From positions 191,501 to 255,500 of the forward strand of contig JAHQIY010000007.1 in assembly GCA_019054805.1 (NCBI GenBank): a DNA stretch of 64,000 nucleotides, in the 5' to 3' direction. The position numbers and the translations under genes were made by a program. The first letter of the stretch is position 1. The number at the start of each line of letters is the position of its first letter. Positions 50,411 to 63,300 of this stretch are shown here, one piece after another. Under the pieces are notes generated by a model. That model ran no database searches. It was given only the letters and a program-made list of their open reading frames with translations, and was not told the DNA's origin. The stretch comes from Brachionus manjavacas. Taxonomy: Eukaryota; Rotifera; Eurotatoria; Ploima; Brachionidae.

Positions 50411-53400
50411 CTTTTAGTTTTTAAAAATGAATATTTTTAATTTTTTTAATTTTAAACAGTTAAAATCTTACTTAGAAAATTTATGATATTTACAAAAAAA
50501 TTCCGGGATTGAAACATTACCGCGTCAAAAAATTAACTCTAATCAATTTGTTTCTACTTATCCATCAATCTGAAATTAAGATAAAAGAAGTTGTGGAGAA
50601 TTTCAAACTAAACTATTAAATAGAATTCTGTTTTAATCAAATACTCGTTAAGTATGTTCTCAGTTTTAATTTTTTAAGATTTGTATTTTTCTAATGGTAC
50701 AATAGGCATATACTGCAAATTAATCAGACATACAATCATTGAAAACTTGGAATTTAAAGTATTGAATATTTAATTGAATTAATTTGATGGTATTTTTAAT
50801 CCTTCAATATTGGCCTAAATGAGACATGCATTAAAGCTTGAAATTAAATCGATTTTTCGTTTGCTTAACATTTGAAGTATTATTTTCTTATCGAATTTGC
50901 AAGAATAATAAACTTTTAAATTAGTGTTTGCTTGGCTTGAAGCAGCATTCAATAGATAAATTCAAAATGCTCAAAGATAAATAAATTAATTATTGGGATT
51001 TAAAAAATAATTTTTTTAGTTGTGTTTATCATTGATGATTGTTGTAAAAAATGAAGATTATTGCTAATTATTTTCAATATAGCTTGCTTTCAAAAATTAA
51101 ATGAAATTAGCGTATTTTTTCTGTTTCTAATTAAGAAAAAATCGCTCGGTCATTATTAAAAAAAATTTATTTCTCAAAAGGTTGCTCTTATCTCTTCGAC
51201 TTTTATTTCATCCTTCTTGAAGACGCCACGTAAAAGCCGTTCTTATTCTATGACTTTCCACTAAAAGCAACAAATGAGTCAAATCGAGCCTGTTTTGGTT
51301 TCTAATCCTTTTTATCTGAATCATTTTACATAAAGTTTACATCAATTGTTTTTTCTAGCATCAAAATTAATTTGAAATTGATTTGAAATTTATTTTTAAT
51401 TTTTAATTTTAACTTTACAATCTAGAGTGTCAAAGAGACTTGCAATACATCTATAAATAAAAATTTTTTGAAGGATTTGATGCTTTTTACATAAAAAATT
51501 AAGATTTTTATTTTAGGATGTACATTTTTTTTAGTGCTAAACGCCAATGTAACATCAATTCAAATCTTTTAAAAAATGTTTTTTTTTAAAGAAAAAAAAT
51601 ATTCCGCGATCTTCAGTTAGCTTTGTTTTATGAGAAGAGCTTGAAGAAAAAATTTCAAAATGCTTGTGCTAAAATGGTTATGACTTACATTAATTTTGAA
51701 TTCTTAAAATTTCAAACTACTTAATATCAGGAAAAAAAATTCTTTAAGAAGCTTTCATAGAGTCTCTTTAACCCTCCAAAAAATCATTATTTCTTTTGTG
51801 AACTTAAAAAAAAATTAAAAAAAAGGTCTCGATAAAATTTTTAAAATTAAATTACCTTTATCATGATCCCAAAAAATAATTATTGAATTAGGTCTTGTAG
51901 GAGATCATTCAAGTATTTTCTCAAATTTTCTCATATAACAAAGCTAGCTGAAGAGCTTGAAATATTTTGTTTCTTACAAAAATATATTTTTTAAAAGATT
52001 CGAATTCATGTTATTTTGGCCTTTACCTAAAAAAAAAAAAGTTGTGAGTCACTTACTCATTTTTCATTTAATTGAGTATTTAATATACTTATTCTTAAAA
52101 ATTAAAAATAATAAGAATTAAAATAACTCTTGATATTAATAAAATATTTGTTTAAAAAAAAACCAAAAAACCAAGTAAATAAAGCCTGTTTATAAAGAGA
52201 CTACACGATACACCGTGTTTATTCTAACAAAAAAGTATCCCACAAGAATTATACGAAATTTAAGGATTTGGAAAAGCTGTGAATGTAGCTGTTGGTTTTA
52301 CTAGAGAAATTATCATTGCCATCAATCAAAATTGTATTATGAAACAAAATCGGTTTATTCCAATTTCGATATGACCAAAAAATAATTTAATAGTTTTTAT
52401 TTTAAAAAAAGATATTTATTTAAACAAATAAATGGAATTAAAATGATAAGTTAGATTTTTTTTTAGATATTTAACTAAATTATTTTTAGATTAAACACAT
52501 ATTTTGAACAACTAAATTAGATGGAAAAAATACGCAACTTACATCCTCTTTCATCTTGATTATCTTAATTATATTCCATTTATTATTTAAAAAAATATAT
52601 ATGCCATCTTTTCGCAAGCTATCAAATGCTTTTTAATTCTGTTTATTTACTAATTAGATTGAGTTTACGTGAATTATGGCAATATAATGGTATAAAAAAA
52701 TCAAATTAAAAAATTTAGAAATTCTAATTGATAATAAAATAATTTTCATTCTTTCTATTAAAACACATATATGAAACTCAAATAGATAACTTTTAATGTC
52801 TTAAACAATTTTAAGGCAAAAAAAAATCCAGAAAATATTTTTATTTTTATATTCCATTTTCAATGCCTTTAATAAACTAATTAAATTCATTTGATTGAGA
52901 TAAATAGTGATGATGAAATATTTAGATTTGTCAAACTTAAGCATGAAAATGAGAAAATTTTATTCAGATCAGAAAAAATTGCTGCTATAATAGTTGAATT
53001 TTGAAACTCTTAAATTAAATACTCTTGATGGAAAATAATTAAGTGTAAAATCACAATCAGAGTGATGAACTAGTCGTTTACAAAATGGAATCAATCAATT
53101 TTTGATTTTTGTTCAAAGCAAAAAAATATAGAAACGTAATTTCAATGCTGATAAAAATCTTGGAAAATATTTAAAAGATTATTTGATGGATTATTTTTGC
53201 TTCAATCATCTAACCAGATGCTTTTATCTTGAATTATTTTTTACTCAAAAAAGACAAGCAATTCAAGTTTAGTTCAAAAATTATTTGAAATATGCTGTTT
53301 TATCTAAAATATTCCTTAGTTTCAAAGTAATCAGTAGTCTTAGTCTAGATCAGGATTTTAGTAAAATTCTATTTACTTTTTACCAACTGATTTTAACTCT

Positions 53401-54493
53401 ATCAAGTTGATGATTGGCATACAAAAAGTAATTTAATAATATATAATTATTTTTTCTTTTTAAAATATATCTAAAATCAAAACTCTGACTAGATTTTAAA
53501 TCAAATAATTGATTTATTTTAGATTAAGTTTGTAAAATCAATCAAGAGCAAATAGCTCTAATTTAAATTAAGCATATTTTTGGTCTAAATAATAAAGCCT
53601 AAAGGTGTTATTATTTTTTCAAGAGAAAAACCTTAAAAATGATTCCCAAAAAATTGTTTTTATTAATATTTATATGAATTAATTTTTAATACTAGAATTA
53701 TTCTTTAGAAATGCTAGAATTAGTCTTTGCTAGTTTCAAAAAAATCAATATACAAATGTTCATAAATTATAAAGCTAAAGAATATGGAAAAAAATAACAA
53801 ATTTTTTTTTGTAAAAATATTTAAAAAATTTTTAAACCAAATTTTTTTATCATTATTTTAAAGCTATTTTCATTAAGTTAAATTTTTGAAAATTTAGGTT
53901 TTTTTAGTTTTGTTAAAGTAATTTAAAGAATCTCAACACTGTGGCAAAGAAGAATTTTTGATCAAATTTAAGATTTCAAAAATATTATCAAAACAATGCA
54001 AATGTGCAGTTAGACATTGCCGCATTCTAATTAATTACAATTTTTTTTCAAAAATTTATGAATAAAGCTTTGAAAGTATAAAAACTGTAAATTTTGCCTT
54101 GCTAAACTTGTTAAACATCATGTAATTTTGGTGAAAAATCTGAAAATTATACTGCATAAAAATTAAATAATTTAGTCCAATTTTCTAGTTCAAAAGTAGA
54201 AGTGGAAAGCCTTCACAAGAATTATGGTCACAAATTAACGTGGCAACGTATCTAAAAGAATTTCATACTAAAAAAAAGATGTAAATAATTTTCGAAAGTA
54301 AAAAACTTAACCTAGATGAATTTACAAATTTAGACTCTTTTTAAAATAGATTATGATTTTAACTTAAAAAAATAATCATTTCTTAATACATTTAATAATT
54401 AATTTAAAATATTATTTTCGAAATTTAAAATATTGAAGCTAAATTCTAATTATAAAATAATAATACTTGAATTTTTTTTAATTTTTTACTGAT

Positions 54494-54845
54494 TTGATTT
54501 TTAAATTTAATAAAAAAATTATTTGGTTTTATTGTATTGAACTGGTTCAGTGGAAAAAATTTCTAAGCCTCAGAGTTAAAATATTCAAATTTAATATTAT
54601 TTTGAAAAATATAGTTAGATTCCTGGGCAGTTTCGAGCGGCAAAAAGTTCTCTTTTTAGCCCTCATGTTTGAAAATGTTAAAATAAATTTAGGTTCAAAT
54701 GAAGTAAAAGAATCAAAAACAATTGACCTATTTAAAAACAAATTAGATAACATTTTGAGAGACTAAAATATTCCTTATAGTCTGGAATATCCAGACTTCA
54801 CGCACAAGCGTAGCAGTTATCATTATTATTATTATTATTATTATT
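54494..54845 (+). mobile_element. Probable LINE 3' end with hairpin and (ATT)n tail
   Basis: A short frame ends NLGSNEVKESKTIDLFKNKL before its stop, like the LP-.-.V-.-.S-.-.-FK-.-.LD end of CR1/jockey ORF2. It is followed by a perfect 7-bp hairpin AGTCTGG-AATAT-CCAGACT (54779-54797) and a run of ATT triplets. The upstream part of the frame is not recognisable. Confidence 0.5.
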
Positions 54846-56495
54846 AGATAAAAAAATAGAAATTGGTATAAATTTCTAAAGATAAAGTTTCTAAAAATAA
54901 AATTAAAATGAAAGTTTTTATAAAATTAAAAACTTTTAAACATTAAAAATTGAATCTTAATATTTAGAAAATATATGAGGCAAATAAAAAATAATTATAA
55001 AAATAATTATAATATTTATAAAAATATTGAATGTTCAAGAAATAAAAAATGATATCAATTAAATAATTTTCTGTTAATCTTTGATTTAGTTTGTCTTTTT
55101 TTTCAGTTAAGTGTTATACTTTTGTACGATCAAATATCAGCTCTGAAAAAGCTAATGTATATTATTTGAAGTCTAATTTTGTTGTTTAAAAAAAGGTTCA
55201 AGGTTTTATATAATTAGCTACCTTAATTCACACTGGGATTTTTTCAAATAATATGATTTATTTGAATTTCTGTTTCTATTTGTATGAAGGAGCCTACGCT
55301 TTAATAGTAAAAAATTTAAGAAGTATAAGGCAAATAAAATTGCCTTCCAAAAAAATTAATTTAGTCAAAATTTATACTCAAATTTAATGGAATTTTGCCT
55401 AAATTTACACTAGAAAGATTATAATATTCAAAGTTGAATTCAAAAAGAAAGCTTTTAAATTAAAATTAATAACAATAATAACAATAATTGAAGTAAAATT
55501 CATGCATCAAATCGTTACTGAAACTAAAAATTAAGTTCAAGTCATTCAAATAATTCGATACTCTTAGGAAGCGTGCAAAATTGAGGAAAATTAATTTCTC
55601 AAGGGAAAAGAAAAAATATTTTAAAAAGATTATTGAAAGTCCTTTTCGAAAAGAATTATTTTTGCAAATTTATTAAAATAAGTTTTTCTGTGATAATTAG
55701 CTTTAACTAAAACTTGAATTAATTTGTAAAAATTTTCAAAGTATTAGAATATTAATAATTATATAAAAGAAAGTATAGTTGATTTCAAAAAAATTTACAT
55801 CTAAATTTCAATTTTTTTGATTGAAATAATTTAATGAAATAATTTAAAATTCAAATATTAAAGTCAAAAGACTTCAAAAAAATTAAAAGACTTTTAGACG
55901 AGATTTTTTTCACTTTTACCATTTAGACTTAATGACTTTCGGAAAATTTTTAATATGTAAAGATGGATTTTTAAGCGAATTTTTTGGAAGAAAATTGAAA
56001 AAAACAAAAATTTAGCTTAAGTATTTAGCCATTGAATTAAATACTTTTTATTATATGATAATTTAAATTATTCCATATTCTACTCATTAAAAAAAGCTTT
56101 TTCCAAAAATTAAAAAATTATGAAAAGCAAAAAATGTAAAATTTTTATTCATATTTTGAAAATTCTACTTAATTAAAAGCTTAAATTTCGATTAAAAAAA
56201 TTTCAAGTCAATAAGATCTAACTTGATCAAAAATATTTGAGAAAATGACGAATTTTCTTACTTTCAATATTTGTACAAAAACCGTAAATTTTTAGGTTTT
56301 TTTTCGAGATTTTGTTAAAAGTAACATGTCTCGAGTCAAGTCCAGACCTGGAATTTTTTTTTGGCCTTAAAAAAACTTTATTTTTTTCAACATAACATCT
56401 GTAAAAATTACCAGAAAAATATAATTAATAGCTAGTTTTAATCAGGATAAAATTCTCTATTGATAGAGAAATCGAACTAGTATTTTAAATTTAAT

Positions 56496-56533
56496 AACCA
56501 CTAAGGACAAAGTCCGGTCAGGGTAGTGGTTAA
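56496..56533. repeat. Two-tier hairpin
   Basis: AACCACT pairs with AGTGGTT, and inside them GGAC pairs with GTCC around an AAA loop. It is GC-rich compared with its surroundings and not attached to any recognised gene. It may be the end of a lost transposon. Confidence 0.4.
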
Positions 56534-57313
56534 TTCTGAGGGTTTTACTTGCAAACAATTAAGAAATATAATTAAGAAAAAGATTATTATTTTAAAAAAC
56601 AATAGTAAACCTTGTCAAATTACCAAAATATAATCTACATTTAATCACGATTTTTTGTTTAATCTGACAACCATATTTTAGGATACGTTATTTTATAACT
56701 TATAGATAATTCTTACAAAAAGCATCAAATCGTAAATTATATTTCTTCAATATAAATATTTATCTAATTTTTGAATTTCATTAATAAATTTTTGATAATG
56801 TACAAAATTCTTTTTCTAATTAATACAAAGTTTGACAAACTTTATTTTCTCTGACAACATATCAATCAAGTTTAACTTTCATATTTTCACATGATTTATC
56901 TTACTTATCTGAATTAAAATAAATTAACATTTAGAAAAAAATTTATGAAAATTGAAATATTTTTTACTAATGACAAATTAGTGATTTATAAAAAATCTAA
57001 ATCATCATTCTGAGATTTATAAAATCAAAAAATTGATTAATTTAACATGAAACTTCCAATATGGTGTCTCAAAATTTTAAACAAATAGATAAAAAATACA
57101 TTTCAGCAAAAAGATTAGGTCTAAGATTTTAATGAATTACTCAATTGATTTTAGCAAATCCTCGAGCTTAAACTTGTATTTAAAATAAAAAGTTTTCTTT
57201 CTTTTGAAATCGAATTTTAAAGCGCTGCAAATATACTTGTACTAGACAAATAAAAATTTATTTACAATTTTTTAAAGAGGCAAAAATTCTAAATTTTTAA
57301 TTTAATATTTAAA

Positions 57314-60300
57314 ATGGCAAATTCACTACTACAATTAAGATTTTATAAAGACGAAACTTTAAACCCGACAAATGCTGATAAACTGAACGAACTGTACAAT
57401 CTCTTTAAAGACGACAACACCAAATGGATATCACGGCAGGAATGCTTGAATTTGAAAAGTGGCGAAAATTGTATATTTGTTTTTTGTAAATTTGAAGGCG
57501 CCGCATTCGAACATGTAAGGAACCTCAATTCTAGGTTGTTCTTGAGTAAACTCAATCTTAAACTGATAATAATTTTTTCTTAATCAGGATAGTAAGCGCT
57601 GCGTGTATGCTTCATACTTTTAATAAAAAGAAAAAATTACCCAGATCGATTATACCAATATATTCTTCGTCGATGCTGGATCTAAATATTTGCTGCTCCA
57701 ACATGGAAAAGAAATTGAGAGTAAACAAACAAAAAATATTAAAAAAAAATATTTATTTTATTTAACAAGGAAGAAATTTACAGTAAAGTTGAAATGATGA
57801 GAGGAAAAATTAGCAAAATTTTTACCGAAAATGTCACTCATTTGGTTACCACAGAAGTCGGCTCAGCCAAGTATCATGTAAACTTATTCAGCAAATTTAA
57901 ACATAAATAAAGACTTAAAATAAAACATTCTAAAATTTTAATTGAGAAAAAATTTAAAAAGGCTGCTGGTAGCATGAAACTACCGATCATGTTGGCCGAT
58001 TGGGTTATTGAAGTTTGGAATGAAGCTGAAACCGAGTAGATTAAGAAAAATTCAAAAAAAAAAATTTTTTTTTCTTATCCTTTTTTTATTTAAGAGATGT
58101 TCATGCCACTGATGCCAAATTTTTAAAATATAAATGCCCAATATTCCACAAATTGGTAATTTGTGCATCTGGTTTTAACGAAGAGACCAAAAGTAAAATA
58201 AGATCCATAGTGGATTCAGAAGGTGGTACTTACCGTGGAGATTTAGTGTGTGGCACTACGACTCATTTAGTTCTCAACGAGCCCAAGGGCACCAAGTATG
58301 ATCATGCCAAATTGTGGAAAATAAATGTTGTAAAATCTGAGTGGATTTACGAGTCTATAAAGGCGGGCTATTGTTTACCTGAAAAAGATTTTGTTTTGGT
58401 GAGCGAAAATCAAACATCGACACCAAGCGAAAGCCGAACTTTGCCTAGCAAGACCAAAAAAATACCAGACATAGATTTGAGTGTAATTAATCACTTGAAC
58501 AACACCAATGCCAATTCGACCAAGTTTGTTAATGAGACGGAGAATAGGACCGGTCTGAATCAGTCGACAAGTATGCTGCTGAATAATACAGCGGCCTGTG
58601 CTAAAAATTGTACTAAACCAATGAGTAATTATTCAGATTTGGTTAAAGAACTAAGTTCGATTGGAAAAATAAAGTTAACTCTTTTGGATGGAATCGGGGT
58701 AATTGAATAATTCAAAAAATAAAATATTAAAACATTTATGCTAGATTTTTTGTGAAATAACTGACCCAGTGGTCAGTGAAAAGATAAAAAAAATCTGCAA
58801 CCTTGGAGGAGCAATACGTTTTGACGAATACAACTCGGATGTGACTCATGTAATTGTAAATCAAGTAAATGAACAAAAGTGTAAATCATACATTGAGCTA
58901 AATCCAGAGTATGAATTTAGATTTTTATTCCTTTAAAATAATATTTTTTGTTACTAGAATAAATATTGTGACCATAGACTGGTTGATCGATTCGTGTAAA
59001 CAAAATCAATTGGAAGACTGTAAAATGTATTGTGTGTATAAGAATGCTCTAAATTCAGTCAAAACCCCTAAGAAAAGGTAAATACTCTTAAAATACTTGT
59101 GGTCTATGACAAAAAAAATTGTTTCTTTTAACTTCATGAATATAAATTAAATATAAAAACAAAAATTTTAATTGAGTTTTGGATACTTTATCGATTTTGT
59201 GTATTGTAAAATATGCTACAAAAATAGAGGACAAAAATTTCTTAAAATTATAAGAAAATTTAGTTCTACAAAATGATTCTAATTTTGGTAAAATGGATTA
59301 ATAAACTTTTACCAAATAAAAAGATTTAAGTTCCAAGATAAAACTAGAAGCATAAAAACTAGTGATGAAATCGAATCATTTTTTTGGACATAAATTGAAA
59401 ATTGAATAAATAAAAAATTTGAACAAACAAATGAATGTGCAATTTAGTCGAACAAAATTTTGAATACCAATTATATTTGAATTTTTATTTGATTTATTTT
59501 TAGTTTTGAAATTAAATTTGAAAACTGTCTGTTTTTAAATTAAAATTCGAACTAAATTTAAATTTGAAAAGCAATTTGAAATTAAAATAATATCAACTAA
59601 AATCAACTAAAATATTAAAATTTGAATAAAATATTTGAAAAATTTATAATTTAAATATTTATCTAAAATTCAATAAATTTTTATGAATTTTTTACACTTG
59701 TTATGTTAAATGGACTGTTTATTATTTGTTTTTAAAGACAGATTTTCAGTCTAAAAAGCTTAGATGAAGAGTTAAACAGGCATACTATAGTATATAAATT
59801 GTTTTAAATATTGAGCCTGTAAAGTTTTGAAAAAATATATGAAGTAAAACTTTCTCATTTTTTATTAAATTTTCATTAGAAATTGACTTTTCAAATTTTT
59901 ATACTATTTTAAATGACCACCTAAAGATAGATTTTTTTTAAAAAATGTATAATTGGATTTTTAAATTTTATTTTATTCTCAATTTTCTAAATTAAATGGA
60001 ATAAATAAATAAATTTGAGTTTTTTGTACTCCTACACTGTCATTTTCACAAAGAGAATTTTTTTTATGTCGAGAATTGTGTAAAGGGCAATCAAATAAAA
60101 TAAGTAAAGAAAATTTTAAAAAATTTAGAAAAATTTTGCTGACTTCTCAAAATTTGACAGAATCTGATATTGATATCCATAAGCATCAAAACTCAATTTT
60201 CTTTTAGAAAATTTTTTTATTCAAATTTTTCTTTAAATTTTTTTGTTTTTCAACTATTTTTTTATTATTTAATTTTTTCAAATACAAAATCAAATATTTA

Positions 60301-63300
60301 TTATATTCGGTTTTATATTCAAAATTTTTCTTTATTCAAATTTTAATTCGAATGTTTTAGAGATTCAATTTTTAAATTAAAATGAAATAATATTTAAGTA
60401 TATTTTTAAATTTTTTTATATTTAATATTATATTCGAAGGTGATTTCCGTTTGAAAAGCTACTTATTCAAATATCGGTTCGAAAATGCATATTCGATTTC
60501 ATCACTAATAAAAACGAGCATTCGGACTAAGTACCAGTCCTAGTCAGTTGTTTAAATATTTGAAAACTTTTTATCACTTTTATGACTGTTAATCAACAGG
60601 TTAGTGCCTCTGTCTATAAAGACTGATTTGCAATTCTTTTATTCAAAATCAATTTAAATTTTGGAATATAATAATTGATCAGTTTGCAAGTATTTCGATT
60701 TCTTTTTAATATATAATGGTCAGTAAAATATTTAGAAAAAATCAGTATTTGATTCAAATATTAAAAGTAAAATCGATTAATTCTTAAAGCTTATTTCAAT
60801 AAAAGAAATTTTTTTTACACAAGAAAAATTTAATTTTCCAATAAAAGTTATGTTGCCTTAGTTGGTCTTCCTATTTTGCGTTTTTCACAAATCAGTTCAT
60901 CTTTTGATGCTGAAATGGTTTGATATATTTTAACCTAATTGCATAATCGACTAAATTTTTGCGTTTGTACTGCTTAAAAGTGTTGAATAGGTGTAATCTT
61001 CTTTTTTCTTGATGAAAACGTTTTTTTCACAATGTTTCCAAAATTGATTAAATTTCATTTTTAAATCGAAATGGTTTCATTTTTTGTGTTTGAATTACAA
61101 AATGTATCCAATGTTGAAATAAACATTGAAAAAGTGCAAATATTTTTTTCAGTTTCAAATAAAAAAATAATTTAAAGTGAATATTGCAAACATTTACATA
61201 TTTGAAATTAATCTCTTTAGTGAAATAGAATGAATTTAATTTTTAATGGAAATTTGAAAAAAATATTGAAATATTGAAAATTCTATTTTTAACTTTTAAA
61301 TAATTTATTTGTTTATTCGTACCGTGCTAATGCTACGTTAGAATAAAAATTTATAAAAAAAAATTAAACTTAAATAAGATAAGAAAAAAAAAGATAAATA
61401 ATTCACTTTGTTTAAAATTTATACTAAATCATTGAAAAACTTGGTCTCGGTTAGCTGAACCATAGGTTACCTGTAGAGCGAACAATTCTTTTTCTCAGTT
61501 TTCCTGAACTATTCGTTCACCTAATTTATTTGTTCACGTAAGGTGAACCAAAATAGAATTAGGCTTCAAGATAAAGACAATTTATTATTTTAAAATACTT
61601 AAAGAATTTTTCTAGTCATTATATTCATCGTGAAAAAAATAAAATAAAAGTCTTTGACTCGGACTTTTGAAAAAAAAAGTCCGGACTTGGACTTGACTTG
61701 AGACTTGTGACTTTTGAACAACTCTGATTAATCCGTAGAAAAATGATTGAAAAATTGAATACTTAGATGTGTCTATCTTCCTCCAAAAAGGCCTACTTGA
61801 CAGTTTATTTTTTCCTATTTTATTTATAAAATTGAGAAAGTTTTTATTCCTAATATTGTCTAAGCTAAATTTTCTATGTTTAATTCATTTTATTTTTTTC
61901 CTTAAAAATTAAAATTTGGCATCAAATATTCCAGACTTATTCCAGAATGTTTCGAATGAAGAAGTTGAGAAGGTAGTTTTATGAATTAATTATTATCCCG
62001 ATCATGTAAATTAAATAATAATTCATTGAATAAATAAATATATAAAATTGACACGATTTATTACAGATCAACCTTATATTGATCACAAAATACTAATCAT
62101 TTTTATTCTTGACTTTCATTTTTAATTTAATACTAACCATTATGTATTTTACAGGAATTGTTTACAGATCAATTTATTTTAAATAATGTATATTCAAATT
62201 CAAGCCTGGGATTTTAAAAACAAAATAAAAAAAAAGTTTTAATTATTTATTTAAAAATATTCAGTTGAAAAAATTCAAAAATGTTTAATTAAAATTATTT
62301 TTTTTTCAATCTTTAAAAATTGCTAATTTTTTCAAGCTTTTTATCAATCACTCTAAATTTCTTTTAAATCATAAGTTCTCAGTAAGAAATCAGGCTGACA
62401 ATATAAAAAAACCTAAATTAAGATTAAATGATTCTCTTTTCAACTTCTCTTTTTTTATTTAAAAATTAATCTTAAACTATCCCAAACCAAATCTTTTTTA
62501 AAATTTATTTTTTTATTAGAATTAATTCGAAAATACGGCGATTTATTATTTTTCTAACTGTATTTTTGAAAAAATCACCGTTATTACTGAACAAAAATTT
62601 TATTGAATTTTACTGAATTTTTCATTACTTGTATTATTTATAAAAAAAAAATAACCAAGTAAATTTCTTATTTATCTCATTTTTTCTTAGAAAAGTTTTA
62701 AAATTAGTTATAACTGATTGATTTTATAATTTGACATGCATTTGACTCTAAAATACAAAATAAAGAACTCTCAAAAATATTCTGAAGACGCTGAAGAAAA
62801 CTAAAATTTAGAAAATACATTGTCAAATGGCGCTTTCTATGGGCCAACAATCATTCTAAATTTTATTCTGTTCTATTCTAATTCTTTTTTGGTCAAAATC
62901 TGTTTGAAATTTATTTTTGTATTATCAAATGACTTTTTAGAGTATTTAAAAATTTATGCATATTTTTGTAAGTAAATTTTATTTTTTTTTTTAAATTAAA
63001 TCTATAAAAAGTGCAGCATCAAATGTATTATTCAAAAAAAATATTAATTTTTCCACAGAAACTCAAGCGGAAATGCTGCATTTTATTAAAAATTTTAGCT
63101 TTTATCACGCTTTTAAATAGAAACACGACTTTGGCACAGGCAGTTTAAGTTAGGAATGTTTTGAAATGGGCTAGATGGTATTTTTGCTTGAGTCAAAGTC
63201 GTATTTCGAATTATGAGGCTGCAATATCGAATAAAGGAATACGGTACTTAATAAATTATTACTTTCTACTACTCAAGCTTTTAAATTGATTTTACTTTTC

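Larger units (their letters stand above)
50411..57313. other. 6.9-kb AT-rich stretch between the receptor and TopBP1
   Basis: The missing 5' exon(s) and promoter of the receptor gene should lie here, as well as the TopBP1 promoter just before 57314, but none can be pinned. A LINE-like tail (54494-54845) and a compact two-tier hairpin (56496-56533) are the only structured items I found. Confidence 0.5.

Noticed and set aside
61936-61972. An extra TopBP1 exon
   Set aside because: Borders and phase fit, but the short peptide is not like the family and exons 59077 and 63845 already join in phase.
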